Below are positions 29,196 to 39,603 of a stretch of DNA of 64,000 bases, one piece after another. The notes under the pieces were generated by a model. It saw only the letters and a list, made by a program, of their open reading frames with translations, did no database searches and was not told the DNA's origin. A program made the position numbers and the translations under genes. The stretch comes from Nosocomiicoccus massiliensis (GTDB lineage Bacteria; Bacillota; Bacilli; Staphylococcales; Salinicoccaceae), in assembly GCF_002871345.2 (NCBI RefSeq), contig NZ_CP136964.1:992001-1056000 (forward strand), given 5' to 3'. The stretch's first letter is position 1. Each line of letters opens with the position of its first letter.

Positions 29196-31277
29196 TTACT
29201 CTCCAGTGTTTTTCTTAATGATTTCTTCTGAGATTGAAGCTGGAACTTCTTCGTAGTGATCAAATACCATTGAGTAAGTTCCACGTCCTTGTGTGTTAGA
29301 ACGTAATGAAGTTGCGTAACCGAACATTTCTGATAGTGGTACGAATGCGTTAACGACTTGTGCGTTACCGCGTGCTTCCATACCTTCTACACGTCCACGA
29401 CGGCTTGTTACGTCTCCCATAATATCTCCTAGATATTCTTCAGGCATAACAATTTCAACTTTCATAACCGGTTCTAAAAGAACTGGTTTACATTTTTTAG
29501 CTGCTTCTTTTAATGCAAGTGATGCAGCGATTTTGAACGCCATCTCAGATGAGTCGACGTCGTGGTATGAACCATCATATAATTTCGCTTTAACGTCTAC
29601 TAATGGGTATCCTGCAAGAACACCGTTTTCTAGAGCGTTTTTAAGTCCTTCTTCAACTGATGGAATATATTCACGTGGAACTACCCCACCAACGATTGCG
29701 TCTTCGAATTCAAATCCTGCACCTTGTTCGTTTGGTGTGAATTCAATGTGTACGTCACCGTACTGACCGCGTCCACCAGACTGACGGCTGAATTTACCTT
29801 GAACTTGTGCTGATTGAGTGAATGTTTCACGATAAGATACCATTGGAGCACCTACGTTACATTCAACGTTGAATTCAGACTTCATGCGGTGTACAAGAAC
29901 GTCTAAGTGTAACTCACCCATACCACCGATGATAACTTGTCCAGTTTCATTGTCAGTGTATGCTGTGAATGTTGGGTCTTCTTCTTGTAATTTAACAAGA
30001 GCTGTAGACATTTTGTCTTGGTCCGCTTTTGATTTAGGCTCAACTGATAAGTGAATAACTGGCTCTGGGAATTCCATTGATTCTAAGATCACGCCAAGTT
30101 TTTCTTCAGTTAACGTGTCACCTGTACCAGTGTCTTTAAGACCTACTGCTGCAGCGATATCTCCTGAGTAAACAGTTGAAATCTCTTCACGAGAGTTTGC
30201 GTGCATTTGTAGGATACGACCGATACGTTCACGTTTACCTTTTGTTGTATTTGATACGTATGAACCTGAGTCTAATGAACCAGAGTACACACGGAAGAAT
30301 GTTAATTTACCAACGAATGGGTCTGTCATAACCTTAAACGCTAACGCTGTGAAAGGCTCGTCGTCTCCTGGTTTCGCGATATATTCTTCTTCTGGATCGT
30401 TAGCCATATGACCAACGATTGGTTTTACTTCAAGTGGTGATGGTAAGTAATCGATGATTCCATCGAGTAATAACTGAACACCTTTGTTCTTGAATGCTGT
30501 ACCACAGAATACTGGGAAGAACTCTACGTCACAAGTCGCTTTACGAATTGCAGCTTTAAGAGTCTCTTCTGAAAGCTCTTCTCCACCAAGGTATGCTTCC
30601 ATAACGTCTTCGTTTACGTCTGCAAGACCTTCGATTAATGCTTCACGCATTTCTTGAGCTTTATCTTCGAATTCTGCTGGAATTTCAACTTCCTCTACGT
30701 CTTGACCTAAGTCATCGTGGTAAAGGTAAGTTTTCATTTTTACTAAGTCAATGATACCTCTGAACTCGTCTTCTGCACCGATTGGGTATTGTACCGCGTG
30801 TGCATTAGCTTGTAGACGGTCTCTGATTGTACCGATTGCATAGTCGAAGTCCGCACCGATCTTATCCATTTTGTTAACGAATACTAAACGTGGAACTTCA
30901 TAGTTTGTTGCTTGTCTCCAAACTGTTTCAGTTTGTGGCTCAACACCTGATTGAGCGTCTAATACTGTTACAGCTGAGTCAAGTACACGTAAAGAACGTT
31001 CAACTTCAACTGTGAAGTCTACGTGCCCTGGTGTATCGATGATGTTTACACGGTGACCTTTCCACTGTGCAGTTGTTGCTGCAGATGTGATTGTAATACC
31101 ACGGTCTTGTTCTTGCTCCATCCAGTCCATCTGTGATGCACCTTCGTGAGTTTCTCCAAGTTTGTGGATACGGCCTGTGTAATAAAGGATACGTTCTGTT
31201 GTAGTCGTTTTACCAGCATCGATGTGTGCCATGATACCGATGTTACGAGTATTTTTTAGAGAAAATTCTCTTGCCAT
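29196..31277 (-). CDS. fusA: elongation factor G
   Basis: Ribosomal translocase GTPase. ATG 31277 gives 693 residues, the S. aureus length. It has [17 protein letters not shown] and NKMDKIGA, and the domain IV/V region ending ...[19 protein letters not shown]. An in-frame upstream ATG adding seven residues overlaps the ribosome-binding site GGAAGGAG and is rejected. Confidence 0.98.
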   Translation of the reverse strand: MAREFSLKNTRNIGIMAHIDAGKTTTTERILYYTGRIHKLGETHEGASQMDWMEQEQDRGITITSAATTAQWKGHRVNIIDTPGHVDFTVEVERSLRVLDSAVTVLDAQSGVEPQTETVWRQATNYEVPRLVFVNKMDKIGADFDYAIGTIRDRLQANAHAVQYPIGAEDEFRGIIDLVKMKTYLYHDDLGQDVEEVEIPAEFEDKAQEMREALIEGLADVNEDVMEAYLGGEELSEETLKAAIRKATCDVEFFPVFCGTAFKNKGVQLLLDGIIDYLPSPLEVKPIVGHMANDPEEEYIAKPGDDEPFTALAFKVMTDPFVGKLTFFRVYSGSLDSGSYVSNTTKGKRERIGRILQMHANSREEISTVYSGDIAAAVGLKDTGTGDTLTEEKLGVILESMEFPEPVIHLSVEPKSKADQDKMSTALVKLQEEDPTFTAYTDNETGQVIIGGMGELHLDVLVHRMKSEFNVECNVGAPMVSYRETFTQSAQVQGKFSRQSGGRGQYGDVHIEFTPNEQGAGFEFEDAIVGGVVPREYIPSVEEGLKNALENGVLAGYPLVDVKAKLYDGSYHDVDSSEMAFKIAASLALKEAAKKCKPVLLEPVMKVEIVMPEEYLGDIMGDVTSRRGRVEGMEARGNAQVVNAFVPLSEMFGYATSLRSNTQGRGTYSMVFDHYEEVPASISEEIIKKNTGE

Positions 31278-31337
31278 AGAACTTGTTGCTCCTTCCAAGT
31301 TTTTAAAAATAAATTTATACTACCGAGATCCACAATT

Positions 31338-31808
31338 CTACCAGCGGTAGTGTGCGAATGCTCTGTTAGCTTCTGCCATTTTGTGCATTTCTTCACGACG
31401 CTTAACCGCACCACCAGTGTTGTTAGCTGCGTCAAGAATTTCGTTTGCTAAACGTTCTACCATTGTTTTTTCTCCGCGTAGGCGTGAGTAGTTCACTAAC
31501 CAACGAAGACCTAGAGTTGAACGTCTTTCTGGGCGTACCTCAACTGGTACTTGGTAGTTAGAACCCCCAACACGACGTGCTTTAACTTCTAGTAATGGCA
31601 TGATGTTTTCTAATGCTTCTTCGAATACTTCGTTTGCGTCTCTACCTGAACGCTCTTCTACGATTTCGAACGCACTGTAAAGAATTTTTTGTGACGTACC
31701 GCGTTTTCCATCGATCATTAACTTGTTAATTAACTTCGTAATTAACTTTGAGTTATGAATTGGATCCGGTAATACGTCTCTCTTAGGTACTGGACCTTTA
31801 CGTGGCAT
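31338..31808 (-). CDS. rpsG: 30S ribosomal protein S7
   Basis: 156 residues; S7 assembles the 3' major domain of 16S rRNA. Recognisable motifs are [27 protein letters not shown], and the C-terminal [10 protein letters not shown]. 46 bp after rpsL. Confidence 0.98.
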   Translation of the reverse strand: MPRKGPVPKRDVLPDPIHNSKLITKLINKLMIDGKRGTSQKILYSAFEIVEERSGRDANEVFEEALENIMPLLEVKARRVGGSNYQVPVEVRPERRSTLGLRWLVNYSRLRGEKTMVERLANEILDAANNTGGAVKRREEMHKMAEANRAFAHYRW

Positions 31809-31854
31809 ACTAAGTAGCCTCCTTCCATGAATTGATTCTATATATTACGCTAAA

Positions 31855-32268
31855 TTATGAGTTTGCTTTTTTAGCACCGTATTTAGAACGTCCTTGTTTA
31901 CGTCCTTCAACACCTGAAGTATCAAGTGCTCCACGAACTACTGTGTAACGTACCCCAGATAAGTCTTTGATGTGACCACCACGGATTAAAACAACTGAGT
32001 GTTCTTGTAAGTTGTGGCCAATTCCAGGGATGTACGCGTTAACTTCCATATTGTTAGAAAGTCTAACACGTGCATATTTACGTAAAGCTGAGTTCGGTTT
32101 ACGTGGCGCCATCGTACCAACACGCGTACAAACGCCACGTTTTTGTGGTGAGTTGTTGTGCGTTACTGATTTCTTAAGGCTGTTAAACCCTCTGTTCAGT
32201 GCTGGTGCTTTAGATTTAGATTTCTTAGATTGACGAGGTTTTCTTACTAATTGGTTAATAGTAGGCAT
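31855..32268 (-). CDS. rpsL: 30S ribosomal protein S12, with unusual residues at streptomycin positions
   Basis: 137 residues of the decoding-centre protein S12. The core [10 protein letters not shown] and [10 protein letters not shown] are normal. Residues 54-57 read APRK instead of the usual TPKK, so position 56 (E. coli K43 with Met counted) is Arg. Residues 99-104 read HIKDLS instead of RVKDLP, so the near-invariant Pro104 is Ser. Lys57, Lys101 and Asp102 are kept. K56R in staphylococci is a known streptomycin-resistance change. Confidence 0.97.
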   Translation of the reverse strand: MPTINQLVRKPRQSKKSKSKAPALNRGFNSLKKSVTHNNSPQKRGVCTRVGTMAPRKPNSALRKYARVRLSNNMEVNAYIPGIGHNLQEHSVVLIRGGHIKDLSGVRYTVVRGALDTSGVEGRKQGRSKYGAKKANS

Positions 32269-32334
32269 CTTATTAAGTGTCCTCCCTTCTCATTTTTAAT
32301 AATCCACACACCCAGGTGGTTCATTTTTAAACAA

Positions 32335-32368
32335 TAAAAAATTTGTAAGAATTCTGCAACTCTTACAA
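32335..32368 (-). promoter_or_regulatory. attenuator-like hairpin in the rpsL leader
   Basis: TTGTAAGA and TCTTACAA pair around a 10-nt loop and are followed on the minus strand by ATTTTTTATT, between the promoter and rpsL. No second promoter is visible downstream, so it should act as a conditional terminator. A GTTACC/GGTAAC hairpin sits at the 5' end of the same leader. Confidence 0.6.
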
Positions 32369-32411
32369 TTTCAAAAAGTCATCCGTTACCATCTCTACGG
32401 TAACCTTAATT

Positions 32412-32441
32412 ATTATATCATCAGCATAAATACGGTGTCAA
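32412..32441 (-). promoter_or_regulatory. rpsL-rpsG-fusA promoter
   Basis: Minus strand TTGACA, 18 bp, TATAAT with TGA directly before the minus-10 (extended). Both boxes are perfect. It replaces read-through from rpoC, which is separated by the islet. Confidence 0.85.
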
Positions 32442-32454
32442 CATTTTTATAATA

Positions 32455-32484
32455 AGTAGTCCTTGCAATGTAAGAACTACTTAT
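32455..32484 (-). terminator. terminator at the islet edge before rpsL promoter
   Basis: Minus strand AAGTAGTTC / GGACTACTT around an 11-nt loop, then ATTAT. It isolates the truncated Mur-ligase gene from rpsL. Confidence 0.6.
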
Positions 32485-32491
32485 ATTTGTA

Positions 32492-33805
32492 TCACTCATA
32501 ATCATCTTTAGAAATAAATACTCTAATATTATTTCCAAAAGGTCTAAATCCGTAATTATATTGGTCTCCAAAAATAAAAGTCTCATCTTCATTTAATTTA
32601 TATGGATAGTTTATATATATTTTTAATAAATCAGTAACAGAAAATGATTGTCTTTCTTTAACACTAAACTCACCAGTTACAGTAATTATCGCTGTTTCCG
32701 TCAATTTATTATCAGCAATAAACTGATTGATTGCTTTTCTTCTTGATACCTCGTCTTTAAATAATTCACTTGAGAGTAGTTTTATTTCTTGCTTTGAAGG
32801 CTTGTTACGCATCCTTTCTAGCAGTTCATCAAACATTATCGAACGATTATCTTCTTTGTTATCAATAACTTTATAATTCGTAATGTTTCTTTCTTTAGCT
32901 TCTATAAAATAAAAGAGTGGACTTAGTCCCTCTATTGTTTTTGAATTTTCGACATTAAGACTTTCCAGAACATTTCCATTTTTTTCAATTAATAAATGAG
33001 AGATACCATCTATTCCTATTTTGTGTTGTACTGTGCGCATCGCATCATTTTCCACAAGTGGTAGCTCGTCAATAAGCTCCATTGCCATAGATTTAAATTT
33101 TGTTCCGCCATGACTAGATTTTAGTAATGTGTATGAATTATGATTCATAAAATATTTTAAGTGATCTTTTAACACCGTACTATCTCTAAACCAAGTGGCT
33201 ACTTTTCCTTTGATTCCCATCACAACTGGTCGTAATTCTTGATCTAAACAAAAAATATAGTCTGCACAAGAAGCATTTAAAACTGGTATTAACTTTCTAT
33301 GAATATCAATACTATTTTCTCCAAGATCATTTATTTTACCAAGTGCAATAATTTTATTTCCACTATAAAATTTAGCCTGCTCGTTAAATGCTTCAATAGC
33401 ATTAATCATCGCTGGCAATGAAGCGTTATGGGTATCATCTAATATAGTGATAACACCATTCCTATTAAGTATCTTCTTAGTATTAAGTACTTTATCAAAA
33501 AGTTTAATATCACTTAGATAATTCATTGCTGAACTATTGATATTAAGAGAGAGCACTGTAGCATATGCTGCTTCTGCATTTTCAATCATACCTCTACCAA
33601 ATTGTTTTAAATCAAATTTAACTAACTCATTATGACTTTCAAGTTGAATTTGGTTGTACCCCTTAAATGACTTAACTTGCTTTAACTTAATATCACTTTG
33701 TTCATTACCATAAGTGATTACATTTATAATTAAACCTGCAGTTTTAAAATTTTTTGGCACTAAAAATTCGATAGGTATTTCTCTTCTTATTATCTTATCA
33801 CTCAT
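32492..33805 (-). CDS. truncated MurF-like Mur ligase with an extra C-terminal domain
   Basis: 437 residues. Residues 30-260 resemble the later part of MurF: VITYG, then ENAEAAYATVLSLNI and the C-terminal-domain signature DDTHNASLPAMINAIEAF. The ATP-binding half, with the GTNGKT P-loop, is absent, so it should not work as a ligase by itself. The final 180 residues, including a VTGEFS...SVTDLLKIY stretch, are unassigned and only loosely recall DD-peptidase folds. No good ribosome-binding site precedes the ATG, so it may be the 3' fragment of a larger gene or fusion. Confidence 0.55.
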   Translation of the reverse strand: MSDKIIRREIPIEFLVPKNFKTAGLIINVITYGNEQSDIKLKQVKSFKGYNQIQLESHNELVKFDLKQFGRGMIENAEAAYATVLSLNINSSAMNYLSDIKLFDKVLNTKKILNRNGVITILDDTHNASLPAMINAIEAFNEQAKFYSGNKIIALGKINDLGENSIDIHRKLIPVLNASCADYIFCLDQELRPVVMGIKGKVATWFRDSTVLKDHLKYFMNHNSYTLLKSSHGGTKFKSMAMELIDELPLVENDAMRTVQHKIGIDGISHLLIEKNGNVLESLNVENSKTIEGLSPLFYFIEAKERNITNYKVIDNKEDNRSIMFDELLERMRNKPSKQEIKLLSSELFKDEVSRRKAINQFIADNKLTETAIITVTGEFSVKERQSFSVTDLLKIYINYPYKLNEDETFIFGDQYNYGFRPFGNNIRVFISKDDYE

Positions 33806-33825
33806 CGTTTATAAAACTATTCAAA

Positions 33826-35448
33826 CTATAACTTAAAAAGTTTTTGATATTGTATATAGCCTGAAATATAGTGCTCAATGTCATCAATACGAACTCTATA
33901 GCCGTGGTGTTTAATAAAAAAAGCACCCAATATTCTACTAGGGTTTTTAAAGTACATAGCAATTTCCGGATAAAAATACCCCGTTCTTTGATAATCAGCT
34001 ATTTTATGTAATGTTTTTATTAAAAAATCTTCATCTATTAAACTTTCAACTAAATCTTCATAACCTTTTTCTTTCGCTTTCTGCACAAGTTTATAAGATG
34101 CGGTTAACATTTCCATAAATGTTGGGAATGTTGTTTCACGCTTATAAGTATAAGTTAAGTTTGTAGAAACGTTTATAATACCAAGCTCAAAATATCTACG
34201 ATCTGGTATAATGTTAACCATCTCATTTGCACAATACCCTAGCCAGTGATCATTATATCTCCAGTAGTCCCTACTAATAAATTTCTCAAATAAACTTTTA
34301 ACTGCATTGAGCCATTTTTTATTGCCATCATGTTGATACAATCTTAAAAGACCAAGCGCTGCTTCTCCATCATAGTAAACAATACGATACCTCTCTTTAA
34401 CCTCTAGTGTTGGATAACTTAGCACATGAACTGTTTCACCGTTATCATTAATCATATTAACTGTTCCCTCAGCTACAAGTTGTGCGGCTTTGAGATACTC
34501 TTCATTTTTTTCATGCTTTAAATATTCGCAAATCGCGAATATAAATGCTGCATTTTGTCCTAATTTTATTTCATTTGTATTTTTTGTATCATCAAAAATA
34601 TACCCTTTTCCATCCTTAACGTACAAATAATTTTCAATTATATATTCAATTGGCTTTTTTACGGACTCTAATGATTCATTAATATAACTTAACCCTTCTA
34701 TTAAAGAGTAGGTAGACGAGCTATGTCTTAAATTATTATAAAAATTTATCTTCTTATCAAAGTGTGGAAAATATCCATATATATATATTTACCATTAGAC
34801 TGTATTTCATTTTTTAAAAAACAAGTCGCTGAATAAATCATACGATCAATTTCATCATGTAAATCTTCAACGACCCTTAACCCTTTTTCATATCCATTGG
34901 ATTTCAGTTCATATTCTTTATTATTATCTAGAATAAAACCTTTAGTAAAAAATTGAGTTACTATTTTGTCATTAAAATCTTTACAATCATACCTTTTCTG
35001 AGTTGTTCTGTGTTTTTCTAGGTAGCCATTTATATTATTTCGAGATAAATAAAAAGTAGATCTCTCCCCTTTTTTTGGACGTATAAATGCATTTGCATTA
35101 ATTTCTTCAGGTAAAAAAGCTAACTCAAATTCTTCATCTAACGAGAAACCATAGTTTATATAATTTCTTCTTGTTTCAATTAAATTTTTTCTTAAATTTT
35201 GAAACTCGATAGATATCTTTTTCGTTATAAAATCTATTTTTATCCATTCTGGATAGACTGCAAATTCTTTTTTAAATTCCTCAATTATATCTATAGAATA
35301 ATTCTTAAAATCTTCATTATTTTTAAAAAATATAACTTTAGCTTTATGATTCTCTATTTCCAATACTTAAAAATACACCCAAATCTTCACTAGGTTTTTT
35401 CATACATGTGTTACTAATAAAGCCATTGATCTCATCCAATTTACACAT
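33826..35448 (-). pseudogene. decayed helical-barrel protein gene (two frameshifts)
   Basis: Three overlapping frames rebuild one protein of about 540 residues. An ATG at 35448 after AGGGG opens MCKLDEINGFISN; it shifts frame near 35350 into the 205-codon part, then again in a TA-dinucleotide run near 34776-34790 into GYFPHFDKKINFYNNLRHSSS and the 266-codon part. The last part has alpha/alpha-barrel features such as YDGEAALGLLRLYQH and WRYNDHWLGYC. Homology points to glycosidase- or epimerase-like barrels at most. Coding is AT-rich compared with neighbours. Confidence 0.6.
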
Positions 35449-35480
35449 GTCTTTTCCCCTATCTATTTTATAAATAAAAA

Positions 35481-35506
35481 GGCTAAACATATAGTATGTT
35501 TAGCCC
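35481..35506 (-). terminator. terminator after the LPXTG adhesin gene
   Basis: Minus strand GGCTAAACATA and TATGTTTAGCC with a 3-nt loop, then TTTTTATTT. Confidence 0.85.
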
Positions 35507-35521
35507 ATGAAAAACTATAGA

Positions 35522-38500
35522 TTATTGTTCTTCATTTTTATTTTTACGTCTTCCAAATGTTAATAATCCTCCAAGAGCCGCTAAAGCTGTAGCGAATAAT
35601 GTAAGATCTCTCTCAGCCTCACCTGTGTTCGGTAATTTTTTATCGTCTTCTTTATCTTTAGAAGATGTTACTGTTTTACTTTGCTCAGGTTTATTCGGTT
35701 GCTCAGGTTTACTTGGCTCTTGTGGTTTACCTGGATCTTTAGGATCCTCTTCTCCTGGTGTTCCTGGATCTGGTGTTGGTTCTGGATCTGGCGTTGGCTC
35801 TGGATCCGGTGTTGGCTCTGGGTCAGGCGTTGGCTCTGGATCTGGTGTCGGCTCTGGGTCAGGCGTTGGCTCTGGATCTGGCGTTGTTTCTGGATCACGC
35901 TCTGTCTTTGTGTAGACATACGTAATTCGCTGATACTCACCAGGTGTATATGTGCCATCTGTCACACCGTCTTTATAGTAGTCCGGTTTTTCTAAGTTGT
36001 CTGTTCCAGTGATTTTCTCGAACTTATAGCCGTCTTTCTCTTCTGTTGTTGCTGTGAAACGATCATCATCGCGGAATCCTTCTTGATATTTATTTGTATG
36101 ATCTGATTGTTTCACGCGACGTGTTTCATTACCATCTTTGTCTGTGTAAACAATATAGTACTCATGCGTATCTTCGAAGCGTCCCGGTTGCTTCACTTTC
36201 TCATACTCGTAAGTTACACTTTGGTTCTTCTCATTGATGTAGTTGCCTGTTGTTTCTTCACCATTTTCATCATATGGTGTGCCCTCTGTTGAATCTGTAA
36301 CTTTTGTGAATTTATAACCGTCTTTTTCGTCTTTACCTGTTGTGAATGTTTCTTCTTCTGTACCTTTAGTTTGGTCTCCAGTATAAGATGTTCCTTCGTT
36401 CTTTTCACGGCTAACTTCGTTACCGTCAAAGTCTTTTTCTACATCATAATAGTTATGGTGTTCTTGGAAACTACCTTCTTCGATTGTTTCTGGATCACGT
36501 TCTGTCTTTGTGTAAACGTACGTAATACGCTGATACTCGCCAGGTTTATATGTTCCATCCGTCTCACCGTCTTTATAGTAATCCGGTTTTTCTAAGTTGT
36601 CTGTTCCAGTGATTTTCTCGAACTTATAGCCGTCTTTCTCTTCTGTTGTTGCTGTGAAACGATCATCATCGCGGAATCCTTCTTGATATTTATTTGTATG
36701 ATCTGATTGTTTCACACGACGTGTTTCATTACCATCTTTGTCTGTGTAAACAATATAGTACTCATGCGTATCTTCGAAGCGTCCCGGTTGCTTCACTTTC
36801 TCATATTCATAAGTCACACTTTGGTTCTTCTCATTGATGTAGTTGCCTGTTGTTTCTTCACCATTTTCATCATATGGTGTGCCCTCTGTTGAATCTGTAA
36901 CTTTTGTGAATTTATAACCGTCTTTTTCGTCTTTACCTGTTGTGAATGTTTCTTCTTCTGTACCTTTAGTTTGGTCTCCAGTATAAGATGTTCCTTCGTT
37001 CTTTTCACGGCTAACTTCGTTACCGTCAAAGTCTTTTTCTACATCATAATAGTTATGGTGTTCTTGGAAACTACCTTCTTCGATTGTTTCTGGATCACGT
37101 TCTGTCTTTGTGTAAACGTACGTAATACGCTGATACTCGCCAGGTTTATATGTTCCATCCGTCTCACCGTCTTTATAGTAGTCCGGTTTTTCTAAGTTGT
37201 CTGTTCCAGTGATTTTCTCGAACTTATAGCCGTCTTTCTCTTCTGTTGTTGCTGTGAAACGATCATCATCGCGGAATCCTTCTTGATATTTATTTGTATG
37301 ATCTGATTGTTTCACACGACGTGTTTCATTACCATCTTTGTCTGTGTAAACAATATAGTACTCATGCGTATCTTCGAAGCGTCCCGGTTGCTTCACTTTC
37401 TCATACTCGTAAGTTACACTTTGGTTCTTCTCATTGATGTAGTTGCCTGTTGTTTCTTCACCATTTTCATCATATGGTGTGCCCTCTGTTGAATCTGTAA
37501 CTTTTGTGAATTTATAACCGTCTTTTTCGTCTTTACCTGTTGTGAATGTTTCTTCTTCTGTACCTTTAGTTTGGTCTCCAGTATAAGATGTTCCTTCGTT
37601 CTTTTCACGGCTAACTTCGTTACCGTCAAAGTCTTTTTCTACATCATAATAGTTATGGTGTTCTTGGAACGTTCCTACAACCTCACCATCAAGTTCTCCA
37701 TCAGATTTTTTTACAATATTTTCATTGTCCCAATGATTATAATAGCCGTCCCCCCATTCAATCTTTGCACCAACTCTTAATTTTCCATCTTTACCAGTGG
37801 TTTTGCTTTCCATAACGACAATAAAACCTGTACCGTCTGATGTATAATCTCCAAAATCAAACGTAACATATTCAACACCGTTATCATCTACACCAAAGAA
37901 CGGTGTTAATGTAACTTGTTCATATTTGGATTTATCCAAACCAAAACTAGAAGGGAATCCTGGTTGACTATTTTTAGGTACTCTATACCCTAAAAATGTT
38001 GTATTTTCAGAATTAATCGTTGCTACTGAAGAACTGTTTTCACCAAACCAATCTGCTTTAATTGTTAATTTAGTACCATATAGTTGTTGGTGGTGAGGAT
38101 TCACATACACTGTTTGTTCAAATTTAGTACTATATGGATCAACTTCTGTTAAAAATGAATCTACATTATGATGTGAATTTGTAAATACAACATCTAAAGT
38201 TGTTGAAGTAGAATCACCTGCAACATCGACAGAGAATGTTTCTCTACCTGGACTCGGAACATTTTTACGATCCACCCATAATGAATAATTCGCTCTTCCT
38301 TTAATATTAACGCTGCTCTCTACAAAATCAGTGAATACATAAGTAAATTTATGATTTTCTTTATCATAAGTACCTTCTGCTAAAATTCCACCTGCAGAAT
38401 TTTTAAATGCCGGCACATTAGCTGACGGAGCATCACCATAAAAATTCAAGTTTTCTGATAGCTGGATTTCAAAAAAGTCATCTTTGCGGATACCTTTATC

Positions 38501-39202
38501 TGTCACATCAATATCAAAGCTCAAATTTAATCCACCTGACTTGTTCGGATCAATCTTATTACTATCTTCGTTATTTTTTAATGACAAGTTTTTAACGTTA
38601 ACTGCATTAGAAACATTATTACCTGTCGGTGATAAATTAGAAATTGTTTCGATATTTTTATTTTCAGATAGTTCATTGGCTTTTTGTACTACAGTTTCTT
38701 GTTGTTTTTCAATGTCTTCTGTCTCAGTTTCCTCTAAACCGTTTTCTTCATTTGTGACTTTTTCTAATTCTTCAGTTGTGTCTTCTTCTAAAGTATTATC
38801 AGCAGTTTGACTATCATTATTTACTTCATCAACGCTAGTTTCTGTATCTACATTAAGTGATTCAGCTGTTTGTTCGTCACTTACTTCACTTGAGACATCA
38901 TTATTTACTTCATCAGCACTAGTTTCTGTATCTACATTAAGTGATTCAGCTGCTTGTTCGTCTTTGTTGACTTCATTTTTTTCGTCACTTACTTCAATTG
39001 ATACATCATTATTTACTTCATCAGCGCTAGTTTCTGTAATTGCATTGAGTGATTCATTTGATGAATTGTCATCCGCTTCAGCAGCAGAAGCATCATTACC
39101 TAAAAAGATTAATGATCCGATAAGGATAGACGCAGTACCTACTGTGAATTTACGAATTGAATACTTATTTAATTTGTTTGGTAGAAAATCTAATTTTTTC
39201 AT
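35522..39202 (-). CDS. MSCRAMM-like LPXTG surface adhesin with 3 x 200-residue repeats
   Basis: 1226 residues, wall-anchored. Order: YSIRK-type signal ([18 protein letters not shown], cleavage near 40); an acidic Asp/Glu/Ser-rich segment to about 190; an Ig-like A region (about 195-505) with [17 protein letters not shown], close to the TYTFTDYVD motif of dock-lock-latch adhesins; three almost identical 200-residue B repeats ([18 protein letters not shown]... start), each made of two MucBP-like halves; a PDPEPT spacer; LPNTG, a hydrophobic tail and RRKNKNEEQ. Ligand unknown. Divergent from an Mga-like gene. Confidence 0.92.
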   Translation of the reverse strand: MKKLDFLPNKLNKYSIRKFTVGTASILIGSLIFLGNDASAAEADDNSSNESLNAITETSADEVNNDVSIEVSDEKNEVNKDEQAAESLNVDTETSADEVNNDVSSEVSDEQTAESLNVDTETSVDEVNNDSQTADNTLEEDTTEELEKVTNEENGLEETETEDIEKQQETVVQKANELSENKNIETISNLSPTGNNVSNAVNVKNLSLKNNEDSNKIDPNKSGGLNLSFDIDVTDKGIRKDDFFEIQLSENLNFYGDAPSANVPAFKNSAGGILAEGTYDKENHKFTYVFTDFVESSVNIKGRANYSLWVDRKNVPSPGRETFSVDVAGDSTSTTLDVVFTNSHHNVDSFLTEVDPYSTKFEQTVYVNPHHQQLYGTKLTIKADWFGENSSSVATINSENTTFLGYRVPKNSQPGFPSSFGLDKSKYEQVTLTPFFGVDDNGVEYVTFDFGDYTSDGTGFIVVMESKTTGKDGKLRVGAKIEWGDGYYNHWDNENIVKKSDGELDGEVVGTFQEHHNYYDVEKDFDGNEVSREKNEGTSYTGDQTKGTEEETFTTGKDEKDGYKFTKVTDSTEGTPYDENGEETTGNYINEKNQSVTYEYEKVKQPGRFEDTHEYYIVYTDKDGNETRRVKQSDHTNKYQEGFRDDDRFTATTEEKDGYKFEKITGTDNLEKPDYYKDGETDGTYKPGEYQRITYVYTKTERDPETIEEGSFQEHHNYYDVEKDFDGNEVSREKNEGTSYTGDQTKGTEEETFTTGKDEKDGYKFTKVTDSTEGTPYDENGEETTGNYINEKNQSVTYEYEKVKQPGRFEDTHEYYIVYTDKDGNETRRVKQSDHTNKYQEGFRDDDRFTATTEEKDGYKFEKITGTDNLEKPDYYKDGETDGTYKPGEYQRITYVYTKTERDPETIEEGSFQEHHNYYDVEKDFDGNEVSREKNEGTSYTGDQTKGTEEETFTTGKDEKDGYKFTKVTDSTEGTPYDENGEETTGNYINEKNQSVTYEYEKVKQPGRFEDTHEYYIVYTDKDGNETRRVKQSDHTNKYQEGFRDDDRFTATTEEKDGYKFEKITGTDNLEKPDYYKDGVTDGTYTPGEYQRITYVYTKTERDPETTPDPEPTPDPEPTPDPEPTPDPEPTPDPEPTPDPEPTPDPGTPGEEDPKDPGKPQEPSKPEQPNKPEQSKTVTSSKDKEDDKKLPNTGEAERDLTLFATALAALGGLLTFGRRKNKNEEQ
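35768..35885. repeat. 18-bp tandem repeats coding the PDPEPT wall spacer
   Basis: About six units of an 18-bp repeat (GGATCTGGTGTTGGCTCT and variants on the plus strand) code Pro-Asp-Pro-Glu-Pro-Thr. Length of such tracts varies readily by slippage. Confidence 0.85.
35886..37670. repeat. three 600-bp direct repeats in the adhesin gene
   Basis: Units of 600 bp, with boundaries near 36470, 37070 and 37670, are nearly identical at DNA level; only scattered silent changes and a few at the last unit's end are seen. This suggests recent expansion or ongoing homogenisation. Confidence 0.9.
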
Positions 39203-39224
39203 TTTGAAAGCCCTTCTTTCCTAG

Positions 39225-39603
39225 TTATTACGATATAACTATTGAATAATATAGATCTTTAAGTGAGTAGACTTTTTTACAGTAACTCTACCACTAATAG
39301 TACCTTTGTTGATTTTTGCACCTTGACATTTGACATGTTTAACTGTGCTTTTATATAGTCTATTTTTTATTCTTCAGTCTAATTGCTCCTCTCTAATAGA
39401 TTTAGCGACGATGATGTATTAACTCATTTTAAGTAACTTGCTCAAAATCATATTACCATTTTTATGATTAAATTAAACACTTACTAGTGGTCATTTTTTT
39501 CTTAAAGTATTAAAAAAATGATTTAACCTAAACTTTATTTGTACTTCCTATGACAATCAAGTAAAATTTACTATAATATTATTAAATAAGAGAGGAGATT
39601 TAC
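39225..39603. other. divergent regulatory region between adhesin and Mga-like gene
   Basis: 379 bp without a gene. A plus-strand promoter TTGACA-18-TATAGT lies at 39330-39359 and another, ATGACA-16-TATAAT, at 39550-39577, both reading toward the regulator. Toward the adhesin only a TATATT without a good minus-35 is seen, as expected for an activator-dependent promoter. Ribosome-binding sites on both sides are strong. Confidence 0.6.

Noticed and set aside
35625..37780. Open frames antisense to, or in other frames of, the adhesin gene
   Set aside because: They recur at 600-bp steps because of the repeats and have low-complexity or periodic composition; no translation signals.
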